Below, piece after piece: positions 11,185-24,276 of a stretch of 64,000 nucleotides of DNA. The position numbers and the translations under genes are program-made. Numbering within the stretch: position 1 is the stretch's first letter; the number at the start of each line of letters is the position of its first letter. The notes beneath the pieces are model-generated. The model did no database searches. It was not told the DNA's origin and saw nothing but the letters and a program-made list of their open reading frames with translations. The DNA comes from Costus lasius (Eukaryota > Streptophyta > Magnoliopsida > Zingiberales > Costaceae), in assembly GCA_027563935.2 (NCBI GenBank), contig CM050449.1, positions 44,304,507 through 44,368,506 of the forward strand. Reading direction: 5' to 3'.

Positions 11185-12358
11185 TGATGGGGATCAAAAC
11201 AGAGTCCCAAGAAAGTCTCGTCGAGCTCGAAAGCCACCCGATCGATATCTTGGGTTTTAAGGGATTATATAAAATAATTGGGCTCAAATAAGGTACTAAA
11301 GAGGCCTTAATAAGACCAATGGACCTTCATTAGGCCTTAATTGGGCCTATTTCTATTTTATTTTGACCAAAGTCAAGATCAGCCCAAGAAGTCTTCAATT
11401 TCATCCTCAAGCAACTACATTCAAGGAACCTAAGAGTCATTAAACCAAGTCTATCTCTTGGACGCAAGAAACGAAGAGTTTGGATGAACCTTGATTAACG
11501 TGAACTAGGTTCAATGGATAGGCTTCAATTTCATCCTCAAGCAACTACATTCAAGGAACCTAAGCGTCATTAAACCAAGTCTATCTCTTGGACGCAAGAA
11601 ATGCAGAGTTTGGACGAGCCTTGATTAACGTGGACTAGGTTCAATGGATAGGTGTCAACGGTATCTCCCCAACACTTGGTACAAGAAGCATTAACTCAAG
11701 TTCATCTCCTCAACACTGGATATGAGAAGCCCCAAATTAACTTTCCATTAAAGTGCTCAAGATTCAAAGAGTTACCATATTATTTTAATGTAAACTTGAG
11801 CACTATATAAAGGGCGCTCCTCCTTTGTAATAGGGACCTTTTTTTGAAATCAACCAATTAAGCAAGTTTGAAAACATGAGTTGTGTTTTAGTTTGAGAAC
11901 AAGTTTCTTCTCTTCTCTTCTCCTCTCTCCTTATCTCTTCTCTTCCCCAATACCTCCAACGTTGGTCCACTGCTGCGCCTACGATTCCTGCTTCAATCAA
12001 GCTCTCAAGCTGACGACCGGCACACAAACTCGTCATCTGCCTGGTTCTCTTCAGAACCCACGGATGAACAAGGAAGAAGACTAGCACCGCGCTTGTGCTT
12101 TCGATGACGCATCCGGCCATCTGATCCTCTTCAAACTTCTCTCCCCACAAGAAGCCGATCTACGCAGAACCAATGGAACATTGCTCAAAGTTCAAGTGGG
12201 CGAGTGGCCCTCCATCCCAAGTGAGTAACGTTTAGCTTTGTCGATTTCTTGCTGCTTTCAAAGATTTGAATCGGATTTGTCTCTCTACTTCCCTCTTTCT
12301 TTTACTTAATTCCTCTAATTAAAACCTTTCCCATCCAAAACCAAGAACCGCCGCATCA
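11185..12358 (+). mobile_element. Element L: solo LTR inside B, with TATA box
   Basis: The borders are TGATGGGGATC...CCGCATCA, flanked by GCAGA (11180-11184) and GCATA (12359-12363), a 5-bp duplication with one change. It contains a clear TATA box (TATATAAAG, 11804-11812) and a 130-bp tandem duplication (11393-11652). Superfamily is unknown. No coding region was found. Confidence 0.6.
11393..11652 (+). repeat. 130-bp tandem duplication within solo LTR L
   Basis: The block from 'cttcaatttcatcctcaagc' (11393) recurs at 11523 with about half a dozen changes, period 130 bp. Confidence 0.8.
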
Positions 12359-12687
12359 GCATAAATGTAGGTGAGCGATTTAGAGATAGTCAAATAAAAA
12401 AGAAAAAAAAGATTTTGGAGATCCTATTCCTATAAACAAAAGCATGGTAGCATTGAATTGTGCATGAGGTGAACTCATGAAATAGAGATTCGGCATATTT
12501 TATAAGTTGTAGTTCTTGTTCATTTTGGATTGTGAATCTTATGAGTTAAATTCTGAAAATAGTCTTTTCATTTAAGATACTCTTAACTTCAATATGATGC
12601 CAAATATACGAGGTTATACTTTAGAAATTTACTTGATTTCAATGAATTGTGTTTTCCATACTCTACATAAACCTTTGATCAATTTTA

Positions 12688-12729
12688 TTGCTTAAGGACA
12701 AGCAAGAGTTTAAGTCTAGAGAGATTTGA
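12688..12729 (+). promoter_or_regulatory. Hairpin 3 and polypurine region of element B
   Basis: TTGCTTA-AGGA-CAAGCAA (12688-12705, one lost pair at the loop) precedes 'taagtctagagagatttga', which abuts the LTR start at 12730. Confidence 0.65.
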
Positions 12730-13801
12730 TGTCTAGCATTTATATAGTATTTTTAGTATGCTTTTACTATAAAATATCTCCCTTTTCTATCATGTTTATA
12801 CTTATTTTGACTTAAATTCTTGTAATTGTTTATAATCTTTACCTCTATTCACTCTAATCATATTTTAGAGAAAAATGACCCATTGTTAATGGATTTTAAA
12901 AGATCCAAGCACACAGATGGATTATGGACACTAAGACGATGCTACCCATAAAATTTCATGCAAATCGAACCTTCGTAAAAATCATGGCCCACTTCTGAAA
13001 ATTATCCCACTGATGATTCTGTCAGATGCACTATTGATAGCCACCAACATGATTACGGCCTGCCTGTGATAATTATCATGGCCATAATTTTGTCCACGAG
13101 CCACGATTTCAAGCACGCTTCTTGCCTGATTTGGCTCATTTTCTAACCACATTTTGGGGAAAACTCTTTTGGAAGGTCCTAAAGGGATTTAGCAAGTTTG
13201 TTGAAGGTTTTTGGGGACTTTTGGAAAATTTTTTAAGGGATTTTTGGTAAAGGGTGGAAGCTAGGGCGACTGAATGGTTATGAGACCTATTTTTCTTCAG
13301 CAGATGGCTTCTTGTTTCATTTTCTAGACCGATCTTCATGAGGGAGCCTTAGTTTATCATCCTTTGTTGATTTCATCATTTATTTGCCAATTGTAATCAA
13401 AAAGGTGAATTTTGCTTGTGCTGAAATGATGAACATGTTAGCGTAAATACTATTTCAGGATTAGGGCGTAGCCCACTCTGTTTATTATAACTTGATATGT
13501 GAATTTTTATCTTTTTGAAGTAATTTACATGTGCTATATTTGAATATTATTGTGCCTAATTATGTGTTGATCTTTGGCCATGATTAGCATATTATTACAC
13601 GTCACAAGAAGTACAGAAAAATGAATTGCGACGTTGGATCTACAGTATTTGGACAGATTGATTTGATCACGAAAGTAGGTCGAATTGATCTGAGGGAGTA
13701 CACGATTTATCAAGAGCTCATTTTGGACAGATTGATTTCTTTCTGTCTAATTCTATTTCCTGAGATATTTGAGACATTTTGAAACTTTTGAAAACTCTAC
13801 T
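12730..13801 (+). repeat. 3' LTR of element B, 5' part
   Basis: It starts TGTCTAGCATTTATATAG after the primer tract. It shares with the A and C LTRs the repeated 'tcatggcc' and 'cacga' phrases (12960-13110) and a 'GGCGTAGCCC' block. It is cut at 13802 by Copia J, and I did not find the remaining part to the right. Confidence 0.6.
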
Positions 13802-15888
13802 TGTTGGCAAATCCCGAGCAATTTTAAAATTTAATTAACAACGGAAGCATTGCCCGAAATGATTTCCCCTGCTATGCAAGATCTTTATTACGAGTGTTCC
13901 ACTAGATGTGTCAGCGTAGATACCTGATTCGCATGTCCTAGGGACTGCTGATGATGAATATGACATGCGCAAGGGAGCACCCTGTATAATCGTGCAAACA
14001 CGGGCTCCCCGGGGCTCCCCGAGATCTCTTCCATCCATCCCTTCTGCTAGCCTTCGAGAGGAAGATCATGTCGCCTATGCTATCCCTTTGCTTGCACCAC
14101 CTAGAAGATGCACCAAAGGGCGATTACACCTTCTTGCACAACTCTCCAACAGTAAGACGCCGATGTAAGATGATGGGATGAGATTGGCCCCAAGGAGAGG
14201 TAAGCTCTACCATTTGTGCCAATCTCTAATCTAAGCCACTTGCTCATGGCTTGCGCCACCATGAAGGTGTGCCCATGAGGATATTTTCTTTCCCTTCACA
14301 ATCTTACACCAATCCTCCGAGAGGATGCGCCAAGGTGATGAGAAAGTCCTTCTAGTCTTCTTCTCCTTCTTCAAGCTTGCACCTCCTCCTTGAGCAAGCA
14401 CCAATAGGAAGAAAGATCTCTCCTTTGCGCCAACCCCTAAAGAGGATGCACCATGGAGAAAGGAAAGAAGGCCCCAAGCCTTCTCTTGTGCCTATGGAGG
14501 AAGAAGGTGTCGCCACCATGAAGTGGGCGCAACTTCTTCCCTTGGAGGTGCCATGGAGAAGAGAAGTGATGCCGGCAGCTAGGTTTCAAGAGGGGAGATG
14601 ATATGGGAGTTAGGGCATCATCAAAATCTGAAATAATATGTTGCATGAGCCTAGACCCTTATAGAGTTATATAGAGAGCCCCGTTGCTTAAGTTGTAGAA
14701 TAAATCTATTAGATTTATTCCCATAGATTGATTCCCACATAATGAATATAAATATTCATTTTTGTGCTTAAGCTATGGGCCCCATTTCTTAAGTTACGTT
14801 TAATTCAAATCACTAGCCCCCGAACAAATCTGATGCTACAACATTTGACCCATCAACCGGACCCAGTCCATTGTGGTCAAATGTGGTCACCCGAAGGTTA
14901 ACCAGGGTCAACTGATGACAAAACGCAACATAACTCCATATGATCATCTCTAACTCATCATACTCATCCGCGATGCATTAGACTCCCAAACTGATCCAAA
15001 TTAACCAACTGACTTGATCATAGGCTACTCGATCAATACGAGATCTCAAGTGTCTAGGTGTGCGACCCTGTAGGTTCCTCAGACATTGGCAGTGATAACC
15101 TCATGTCATCATAAGCAATGAGTGGCACCTAGCAGTACATCATTGCTACCCAAGACCTCGGAATGGAGTCGTCATCGATATAACCTAAAACTGTGACAAA
15201 GTACATATTTACTTTTTTCCTTTTGCTAGGCTGATATGCAGATTGGACAAGTGTGTCACACTTGTTAAACCCAGTCTAATGGTGATGACTAAATCAAGTT
15301 CTCACCTGGGTGTGGCTATACACTTTTAGTCATGCATCCATATGTGGGGCCCATGGATATCAAGCTTCCAATTAAGGAAGGGGCAAATCCTCTATTGGCT
15401 CATTGAACCTCTTATATGGTTTATGCTATACCTAATGACAACCGTTATGACTCCCCTGCTATGGCGGAGTGTTAGGTTGTATCAAAGTACACCACTTAAT
15501 ATATGGAGATATCAATGACCTCAAGTTAAGGACAAATGTACCTCTGTCACTATGAGATTTGACTTGTGACACCAAGTCAAATCCTCACGGTGGATCGATC
15601 CAGTATATCTACCTTGATATACCCATATGTCTATGTTAGTAACCCTTGCTCAACCAGCACATATACCAGTCTCAACTGCATCATAGTTGTCCCTTATCTA
15701 CTATGATACTTGATCGGGGACAATCCTTTGAGACTATATAAAATCTATCTCTAGGGACATTATTTATGCAAATGTATATATGACGCAGATGAACCAAAAG
15801 CACAACGACGACAATGCCAGGATATATATAACAAATGAATGTGATACACATCAAACCAGCCATATGTCCTAGGGCATATACATCAACA
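13802..15888 (-). repeat. 3' LTR of Copia J
   Basis: On the plus strand it runs TGTTGGCAAATCC...CATATACATCAACA, 2,087 bp. On the minus strand it begins TGTTGATGTATATGCCC, the shared start of the E, G and 16186 LTRs. It lies in the LTR of B (flank CTACT at 13797-13801). Confidence 0.75.
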
Positions 15889-15903
15889 ATCTCACACTTG
15901 CAC
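15889..15903 (-). promoter_or_regulatory. Polypurine tract of Copia J
   Basis: GTGCAAGTGTGAGAT on the minus strand touches the LTR. The equivalent in G is GTGCAAGTGGGAGAT. Confidence 0.7.
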
Positions 15904-16180
15904 TCGGACCTTGTTGTTGAGTCACCTCAACATCACATCCTTAGTCAAACCTGCCATGCTCCTACTGCTCTAGAGCATTGGTTAGTGGGTCTATCATGAC
16001 TATATCGGTGTCAATATCTGCAATCTCGTGACAACACCTCTGTCTCCAAGACAAAGTGGAAGCACCTGAGTATGTATTTGGATCTTAGGTGGAACCTTGG
16101 TCGTTACTTCTGCGTTTATTGCTCCAATGTACTCACAATAGAACCCGATAATTACATGGAACCACTTGAAGTTCAATGAA
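15904..16180 (-). pseudogene. RNase H end of Copia J
   Basis: Broken frames read KFFIELQVVP at the right end (compare FIQELGVVP in F), then decay quickly. The segment continues beyond the solo LTR at 18240. Confidence 0.55.
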
Positions 16181-16185
16181 AAACT

Positions 16186-18234
16186 TGTTGGTGTATATGC
16201 CCTAAGACATAGTATTGGTCCATCTTCTATACTACTTGATACTGATATTTCTTATATCATTCTGGCATTGTCGTTATCATTGTATGTTTACATATGCAAT
16301 TGTATACATACATGATAATGTCCCTATAGACAAATTGGATCTGTGCTCAAATGGTTGTCCCCAGTCAATGTACCTTAGTGGATATGGGACAACTATGGTA
16401 CGTGAGAGACTGGTATATGAGCTGGTTAGGCACGAGGTGCTAACGCAGACATATGGGTGTATCAGTGGTGGATATACTAGACCGACCCGCTGTGTGGCAA
16501 TGACATGGTGTCATGAGTTATCCTCACAAGTGACAGGAGATGCATTGATCCCTTGACTTGAGGTCATTGACCATTCTATATAGTTAGGGACATGCTTTGA
16601 TACAACCTAACATCTCGCCATAGTTGGGAGGTAGTAACGGTTGTCATTGTGTATGTCATGACCCATATGAGAAGGTCAATGGATAGACAAAGGATTTGCC
16701 CCTTTCTAAAGGAAGCTTGATATCCACAGGGCCCCCTAATGGTTCTATAACTGAAAGTGTATGCCCATACCCAAGTGAGAACCTGATTTAGTCATGACCA
16801 TGTGATCGGGTGAAAACAAGTGATGACACACTTATCCAATCAGATATCAGTTTGGTAATGGGACTATAATGTATCTGTACCTAGTTGCGATGATGGGGAT
16901 GTCGATGTCGATATCTATTCCGATGACTTGGGTAGCAGCGATGCACTACTAGGTGCCACTCACTGCTTGTGGTGACCTTAGGTTAGCACTGCCAACGCCA
17001 GAGGAACTTATAGGGTCGCACACCGTGATACTCGAGTTCTCATATTGATCAAGAAGCCTTATGATCGAGTTATTGGATAGCTCGGATCTATTTGGGAGAT
17101 TTCATTAACGCCAATGTGCCTGATGAGATAGATAAGAGTTATTGGAGCCAAACTTCATTTTTGGTAGGTTGACCCGAAATTGGCCATGGTTGGTCACATT
17201 TGACTTTGGGTTGCATTGGATCGGATCCAATAACTTGATCAACTTGTGCAATAAAGTTTAGGCTAATTCATTACCCAATGAGGCCCAATAACAAGTTGTC
17301 ATAAAGTGATAATGGGCTAAAAGTGCATAATGGGGATAATTCTCCCGCCATGGCTCCTAAGGGCATAATGGGGAAGAGTGAGCGCCTTTTGCTTCTTTGG
17401 AAGATTTAGGCACCTTGCCCCTTGATCCTTGGATGGTATGCTTGCCTCTATGGCAAGTCTTGGGGCCGATATGGCTTGATAAACTTCTATGGAAGGTCAC
17501 AGGCGCATATGAAAGTGGGGTTGAGGTTTATGGTAATGTCTTGGAGACTTTCATTAACTCTAACCCTAATTGCCCCTCCCCCCTCATACCCTAGCCGCAT
17601 ATTCCCTCATGATAGTTGCGCCCACCCCTTGTGTTGCCTCCCCTCTCTTGCATCTATACAATAGCATGCATACGTGAGGCCTTAAGTGTAATAATTTTTG
17701 CGTGAGGAAAAGAAAAAGGGGAGAGAGCAATAGCATTGGCGCAAGTCTTCTTCCATCAAGCCGCAAGCATTCCATTCCTTCTTCCTTGGCGCATTGTTTG
17801 AAGAGGCTTGGCGGCATCATCTCATTGGAGCTGCAAGTCATCTTCTTCATCTCTTCTTGGCGCAAGGAGTTGGAAGTGTTGCCGACATCTCCTCCTTCTC
17901 CTCTCCTCTTGGTGCATCTTCCCTTGAAGGTGGCGCAAGCATAGAAGAAAGAGCACAAAGGCTTGGATCTTCTTCCCAAGCCTAGCACCGGGCATGGAAG
18001 AAGAGGACTCGACGAATCCGTGTGTATGAGACTACAGAGGGTGAACGCTTAGGAGTCTACCTTGACATCGGGCTCCACTTGCTCTAGGTACTTACTATCT
18101 CATCGTGTCGACCCCCTCGCATGACGATCTTCACTGGGTTTTTGGGACAGGCATGTTTCAAGAATATTATTCCACTGCGTTTTGTAATGTATAATGAAAA
18201 AAAAATTATAAAATATCCCCGGGGTTTCCCAGCA
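16186..18234 (+). mobile_element. Solo Copia LTR with perfect target duplication
   Basis: 2,049 bp from TGTTGGTGTATATGCCC to GGGGTTTCCCAGCA. AAACT is present on both sides (16181-16185 and 18235-18239). RNase H of J reads up to one side and resumes at the other, which confirms the target. The 3' 300 bp match the LTR end at 1-317. No internal sequence is present, so it arose by LTR-LTR recombination or is a relic of it. Confidence 0.88.
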
Positions 18235-18239
18235 AAACT

Positions 18240-19600
18240 CCCATATCTAAATAGCTTTATAGAAGCCACAACATACTTTGCCTTCAGCCTGTCATGCCCC
18301 TAGAAATAATCAGGGAAATAAAATCGAAGAAAATTAGAGTTACTTGATGACCTTTATAAATAGTATGATTAAAACATGGATATGACATAGCTGGAGATAA
18401 TGGTAGTCTGTCATGGAGCTCTCATAGCTTCCAGCACTACCAAACATATAGCTGATGTTGCAATCAAGGTTAGACTGGAACAAGATATCAAGTATGGCCC
18501 TATACACCAAGCTTTTCCTGTCTCTATAGACGAAGAACCACTCCTTAAGTTCTTTTCATAACCTAAAGATGTTCTTGCTCTCCTTATCCAGTGTCACAAT
18601 TGGTTGATTATGCCCTCGGCACAAACCACATCTAGTCTATTACATGCCATCGAATACATGATCGATCCTTTAACCAAAGTATCTAGGACTTGATTGATGT
18701 CATCTCTCTCAGCATGTGCCATAAGCACACCTCTTGGAGAGATTGAGGCCAAACCTCTCTTGAAAGAATTTCCCATGGAAAACCTCTCCAGTATCAATAT
18801 ATGTCATTTGACTTAAGACTAGGAGTTTCTTGGAACTATCCATGAAAATCCTCACATCAAATTCACAGCTGGTGTCATCATAAAACACTTCCCATCCATA
18901 TAGTCACCAAGTGAATGACCAAGATCCCTGATGATCAATATGTCCCTGACATACAAGAGCAGAGATCCAATGACCAAGATCCCATAAAATGTGTCTATGA
19001 AAGATTAGTACCCTATCTTTTGCTGATTTATTAGACCTATTCACACACACTACAGTGCATGAGTTCCAATAAGTCTCCTTCTCTTCCACCTCTTAAAGGT
19101 GAAGAACCTTTCTGTTGTTTTCCTTAATAAACAAGGCTCGTATGCATCAAGCTCCTGAAAGAGGTTGAATTGACTCATTCTTCTCAAAGGAGAGTGATTC
19201 AAAGAATCCACTTACATTGAGGCAATGGATGAGATTCTTGTTTTATAAGGCAAAACAACAAAAGTGCCAAAGTTATGTACAAAACCACTTAATTTTATCC
19301 ATATCGTATTTATGTTATTCATAGAACATCCCATAAATGTATTACATGAAAATAATGAAGTTCTAACAAAGTCTTGACCCCAGAGACAGTGATGTCTCCT
19401 ATAGCTATGGTAGCAACATATGCTCCAATTCGTAGGTTAGTCTCTATGTTTCATGATCATCCTATTTCAGTTGAGCAACAAAACATTTTTGCAAATATTA
19501 GTCTCTTCATGCGGTATGAGATACCCATGATCAGAAATAGACAATCTGACTTTGGTAACACAATAACTGAGCCATAAGAAGAAGGGTTATTTCTCTTCTT
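18240..19600 (-). pseudogene. Reverse transcriptase / RNase H remnant of Copia J
   Basis: The minus strand reads KYVVASIKLFRYGSF near 18240-18290 (RNase H 'AEYVAAS.A' region) and MILERFSMGNSFKRGL with MYSMACNRLDVVCAEGI near 18594-18797 (end of reverse transcriptase; compare ERFHLENSKRG and MYAMLCTRPDVAYGL in F). Other blocks up to 19600 are too broken to place. Confidence 0.65.
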
Positions 19601-20149
19601 CTCATTTTGAGGTTGCTTGGAATCCTTCTAGAGCACCATCTCCTGCACCCTTTTCATCTTCAATGTGTCAGTCAAGCCTTTAGGCTTACCTTTGCATTGT
19701 GGGACAGATTTAGAGGTGTCACAACTTTCTAATATAGCTTGTCACTTGAAGAGCTGCTCTAAAGTAATGATATCGAATACATTCAGCTCTACTTGTTGCT
19801 CTTGCAAGACAGGCGACATGCTATCATCAAACAAGCTACCTCTGAAGCATCATTTTCAGCCACTATGGTTGTAGATGATACGGGTTCTGCCCCAAGGACA
19901 TACAACTTTTCTCCGAGCTTGAGGACAATCCTCAAATACAAAACTAGTCCTAAAAGTTAGTTCCAACCAACTTAGAAAATATCGCAATGACCATATGCTA
20001 TAGTCATAAGCAGATCTGCAATCCAATAATCTAATTTGGACTTTTATAAATAATTGAGCTCTCAATATTTTTCTTGAATCGACAATCCTCAAAAGTCGAC
20101 TAAAAAATCACTAGAGTTTCTTAGTGAGATGGGATCCTCATTTCGAACA

Positions 20150-21500
20150 CGAGGGTAGGATGTACTGCACAAGGTGATGCATGCTTCCAGAGGTAGGCAT
20201 GCCGACCAATTACAACTTGGCAATTCCCCTTCTCAAGACAGTTTTGGAACTTTGTGTCAATCGAGGGCATGATACAACATAAAGCTCTAACCTCTTGAGG
20301 CAGCCTCTAAAAATTTCATCATGTGTTCCTTCCGCATATGAAAAATCCAGTCATGTCTAGCATGACTATTATGCCCAGGGCCAATGATTTCCTTGCGAAA
20401 GGCGTATCTAGAGTTTTAATTGGACTGGAAAATCATTATCACCACATGCTACCTAAAGATAGATGGGTGTGTCCCACGAGGGTGGGAAATAATGCACAAC
20501 ACCATCGATCGATTGTTTGACGAGGGCTACATAGCAGAAGGCTATAAACAGACTTGATATTTGGAATGAGGGTTTTATGGTCTCATTGTTTAGTTTTATC
20601 TTTCATCTAACAATACAGGCATGCAATCTTATAGTGAGTAGCATGAAAAATAAAACATCAAACGTATGCAATCCTATAGTGAGTAGCATGAAAAATAAAA
20701 CATCATAGGCTTGCTTTGCAAGTAATAAGTAGAAAATAAAATATGATATGGTAATAGCCCGAACATGAGTAACAAGCCCCAAGACCTAGACTAATCACCT
20801 AGCTACTCTAAGGCATAAGCCATGGGCCCATGCCGCTAAGTCCTTGGCTTAGCCCTAAGTGCTCTAAGTGCTCTGCTCCAAACCCTAGGTATGCTGCCTA
20901 GGTCTTCAGCTCCAAGGGTCAGCTAACAAACCCTAGAGGCACCATCTAGGAAAACCTAGATAACCCCCTTAGGCTCTGCCAGCCCTATGCTCCTCTTATG
21001 TTAGCTTGCAAACCCTAGGCCCCTCCAAGGGTTCAACCAACACCAAGTGCACCACCATCATGCCAAGTGTGCTACCTCACATGCAAAGTGTGCCACCATG
21101 AGGTGCACCACCAAGCAAGGATGTGTCGCCATCATGCAAAGTGCACCAACTAGTCTCTTTAGCCATCATCACCCATAGTGCACCAACTAGGAAAACCAAG
21201 AGGCCATCAAGGTTCGGCCAAAGGGAAAAATTGCGCCACCTAGCATGGTCATCATGCCATGCGCCAAGGATGGAAGCTTCCCTATTCTTCAATGCTATTG
21301 CTAAACCTAAACTAATTTTATAATACATATTTTGAAATAAGGAAGGTGGCACGCTAGCCTCGCAAAATAATATATCACAAGTATGGCAATGGGGCTTGTC
21401 TATTACCAAATCACAATGCAATAGCAATAAAAGCACCTACTCATGCTCTTTTTACATGCAATGAAAAGCCAATAATTATAATTAATTTTAGTTTTTCATA
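20150..21500 (-). other. Leader region of Copia J
   Basis: The segment 20160-20560 aligns with the G leader at 61230-61620 in the same orientation, including the conserved leader motif (20440-20491). The rest is non-coding and rich in 'caccatcatgc' and 'aagtgcacca' phrases (21030-21260). Confidence 0.6.
20621..20710. repeat. Two 45-bp tandem copies in the J leader
   Basis: Copies start at 20621 and 20666 ('atgcaatc.tatagtgagta...aaaacatca') and differ at a few sites. In G the same area has a shorter repeated 'aacatcacaggcatgctat' phrase (about 61690-61745). Confidence 0.8.
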
Positions 21501-22959
21501 AACTTGTTCATCACCCAAAAAATTTATCACGAATTTTCCTCTAATTAATTCTCTCATGTTACCTGTGAAAGTGGTGCATGCATGCGCAAAGCATGTTTGC
21601 CACCCCTTTTAGTCCACCTTACCATGCAAAAGTTAAAAGGAAAAATCCCATATAAATTTTACATAGTTTGTGTGCAAGGTATATCCTTGACACACAAGGA
21701 CAATCGAAAAGAGGAAATTTCTGACAAAAGTTTCAGCATGACAAACCTACCTTTTTCTAAATAGAAAATCATGACATAAAAATTTTAAAAATGTTTTCTT
21801 GGCATGTAGGTATTAAATACCACTTGCGAGAACCTAATGGTATTTCTAGTATTTCACATGTTATGATAGTAGAAAAATTTTATAATTTTTTAAAAATTTT
21901 CTAAATAATTTTTGGGACATGTATGAATTTTTAGGGATAAAATACTTACCTATTTTGCAAATTTTTTATTCCCTCATCTTCAAGGATGCGCCTATCAACT
22001 TTCATAGATTTTTGCATACTCGTGTAAATACATATGAGTGATTAAAAATTTCCTAAAAGAGTTTTGGTATGTCTAGAAATTTATCATGTAAAAATTTTAA
22101 TTTTTACATTACAAAATTATTAAATTTTTGCATCATATGAACCCTGCCATACTTGCCAAGTTATCATATGTAACCCTTAAATTGCCAAATTAGCCAAAAA
22201 TTTTTGTTATTTATTGTTAATGAACCCTTTAGAGTTTTTGGGATAGTAATGAAATAAAATTGAATTATTCATGTGAAATGACAATTTTACCCTTGTCTTG
22301 AGCATTGGATAATGGTCAATTGATATGTTCATCTAGCAAGCCTCGATTGTGTGTGTGTGGATGCATGTACCCACTCTGTGATGAATTATTATAAAACAAT
22401 TTTTGTGCAGCTTGTGTGTCATACTTCTTTCCTTTTATATCTCGATGTAAAGATTTTTATGTATTATCAAAATTTTAAACTTGTAATTTTTTAAAATATA
22501 ATTTATTTTATTTTACTTTGTGATTGGAGGAGGTCTAGAGCACCATGGTGGTCTCGGCATACTTGGAGGATGGTGGCCGAAACTACAAGGAAGAAGAACA
22601 AGCATTGGATCGAGAAACTAAAGCTGAAGCTTGACATAGCTTGATGACAAGGAAGCCTACTAGAGGCCGATGGCTATCTCCTTTGCCTTGTGTGTGGGGC
22701 TTGCCACCCAAAGTCTTAACTTGCCACATCTATGGCTTAAGATGAGACAAGGGCAATAATGGGACATGACCATATCTAGTTTTTCTTATCATGCCTATCA
22801 TATTATTTTTATGAGACATGCTATAGTCATAGGGTCTTGCATGCTAGTTTAAAAGATAAAAACAACATATAGAGTTTTGGCAAGACCATGAGAAAACCCC
22901 TATGAGAACATTTCAAGTCTAAATTAGGCTTCTAACGCATAGCCCTTGTCAAATTACTG
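21501..22959. other. Unassigned AT-rich stretch between J and M
   Basis: No LTR border, primer site or reading frame was found. The right part is probably the leader of M. J and M face away from each other here, yet neither has a recognisable 5' LTR. Confidence 0.35.
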
Positions 22960-24276
22960 ATCAGTGGTATTGTGAACTACTTTCTACCCTCATGGGACAC
23001 ACTCACTTATCTTTAGAAGGTGTGTAGTGATAATATGTGTCCTAGTCCCCATATAATATGTGCTTTCGCAAGGTATATGTTGACATGTGCTGGATACACG
23101 ATGAAAATCTAGAAGCAACTGTCAAGAGGTTAGGGTCTTTGTGAATTGTGCAAGGCGCCTAGATAGCCTTAACTAAGAGGAGTTCCACTGGGTGCAATTG
23201 GTCGGTGAAGCTACCAAAAAAAGCATGGGCCACTCTTTGCAGTACATCTCACTCTTGTGGGCCACATAATCCCATGTGGATTTAGGATCCTATTCTTACT
23301 AAAAAATATGGGATTTTCGAAATTGACATTTTGGAGTTGTCAATTTGTGAAAATAGTATGAGCATAATCTTTTAATAAAATTTGTTATTAAATTATTTCT
23401 TATATGGTACTAACTTTACATTTTGTTGTTGTACATTCATGGAAACTTTTTTTAAACACATATGCATTTGCTTTGCGATCAGTCCATTCGAGGGACAACT
23501 TGGATGGTACCAACTTCAAAATCTAGTACAAAATCTACTAGATATGCTAAGACTTTATATCCTTGAGCAACTATTCCTAAGCCATTTTTAGCCTAGGTCA
23601 TTTAATGGGAGTGGGATGCCTATATGAAGCATCATGATGATATTTTTGATATCACAATTCTTATGTTGTCTAGTATGTATCCTAAATTTGAAAGCTAGTT
23701 CAAAGAGATGGAGGGTTATGAGATAATCAAAAGCCTCAAAATTATCTTTATGGGGCAAGTACCAACAAAAGGACATGAGGAATGAATACCAACATTTGAC
23801 GGGCCAATATAGGTGAAACATGTGGTTTGCTCAGTCCTTATGGTTAGAAGGACAAGGAAACAAAGAGCTTACCTCAAGGCACTCGAGAAGAAGCTAAAGA
23901 AGGTAAACAACAAAAGATTCTCACTTTCTGGTATGGTGGGCCACAAGAAGAAGGATTGCAAAAGTCTCCAAGATTACTTGAAGGGAGGTTGGGCTTCTAC
24001 TTCTTCCATTTCAATGGAATTGGATATTATAAGCGGTGCTTATATTTGTATAAATGTGCAGGGGCTAAAGGGAAGTAGAACTATCAGATCTGGGTAGATT
24101 AATTTACCCATTGGCAATGGAGCACTCGTGGCTCCTGTTTTTGTTGTCGCATATGCTATCCCTCTATCATCTAGACTTCTTATAGAACTATTTTCTTGTT
24201 ATTATGTGCTTAGTTTGACTAATAACATTGTATTTGATGAGTTGTGTTTACATCATATTTTTTTCTATATTTAATA
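22960..24276 (+). pseudogene. Element M: Copia leader, gag and protease remnant
   Basis: The plus strand carries the conserved Copia leader motif (22981-23030), then a gag start (NLDGTNFK, 23490-23515), a zinc-knuckle end (GHKKKDCKSLQ, about 23935-23970) and a decayed protease (LDIISGAYICINVQGLKGSR, about 24020-24080; compare LDTACGVHICSNVQELKRRR in F). The catalytic D-T/S-G motif is replaced by DII. Stops and shifts are common. Element C interrupts it at 24277. Confidence 0.7.

Larger units (their letters stand above)
9095..13801 (+). mobile_element. Element B: Athila-like retrotransposon, no pol, cut by J
   Basis: In order: gag tail (9101-9430), hairpin 1 (9721-9738), third-ORF remnant (9890-10290), hairpin 2 (10335-10352), two tandem units (10981-11180), inserted solo LTR L (11185-12358), hairpin 3 (12688-12705), primer tract, and the start of a 3' LTR (12730) that Copia J interrupts at 13802. 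The order matches A and D. No reverse transcriptase or integrase is present. Confidence 0.65.
13802..21500 (-). mobile_element. Element J: degenerate Copia, minus strand
   Basis: The 3' LTR (13802-15888), polypurine tract, broken RNase H / reverse transcriptase (15889-16180 and 18240-about 19600) and a long leader (about 20150-21500) follow the same plan as element G (55548 onward). A solo LTR (16186-18234) splits RNase H. No 5' LTR or primer site could be found on the right, so the right end is approximate. Confidence 0.6.

Noticed and set aside
17584..17988. A 134-codon minus-strand frame in the solo LTR at 16186-18234
   Set aside because: Low-complexity Ser/Arg/Leu-rich reading in LTR sequence, with overlapping frames on the other strand and no motif.
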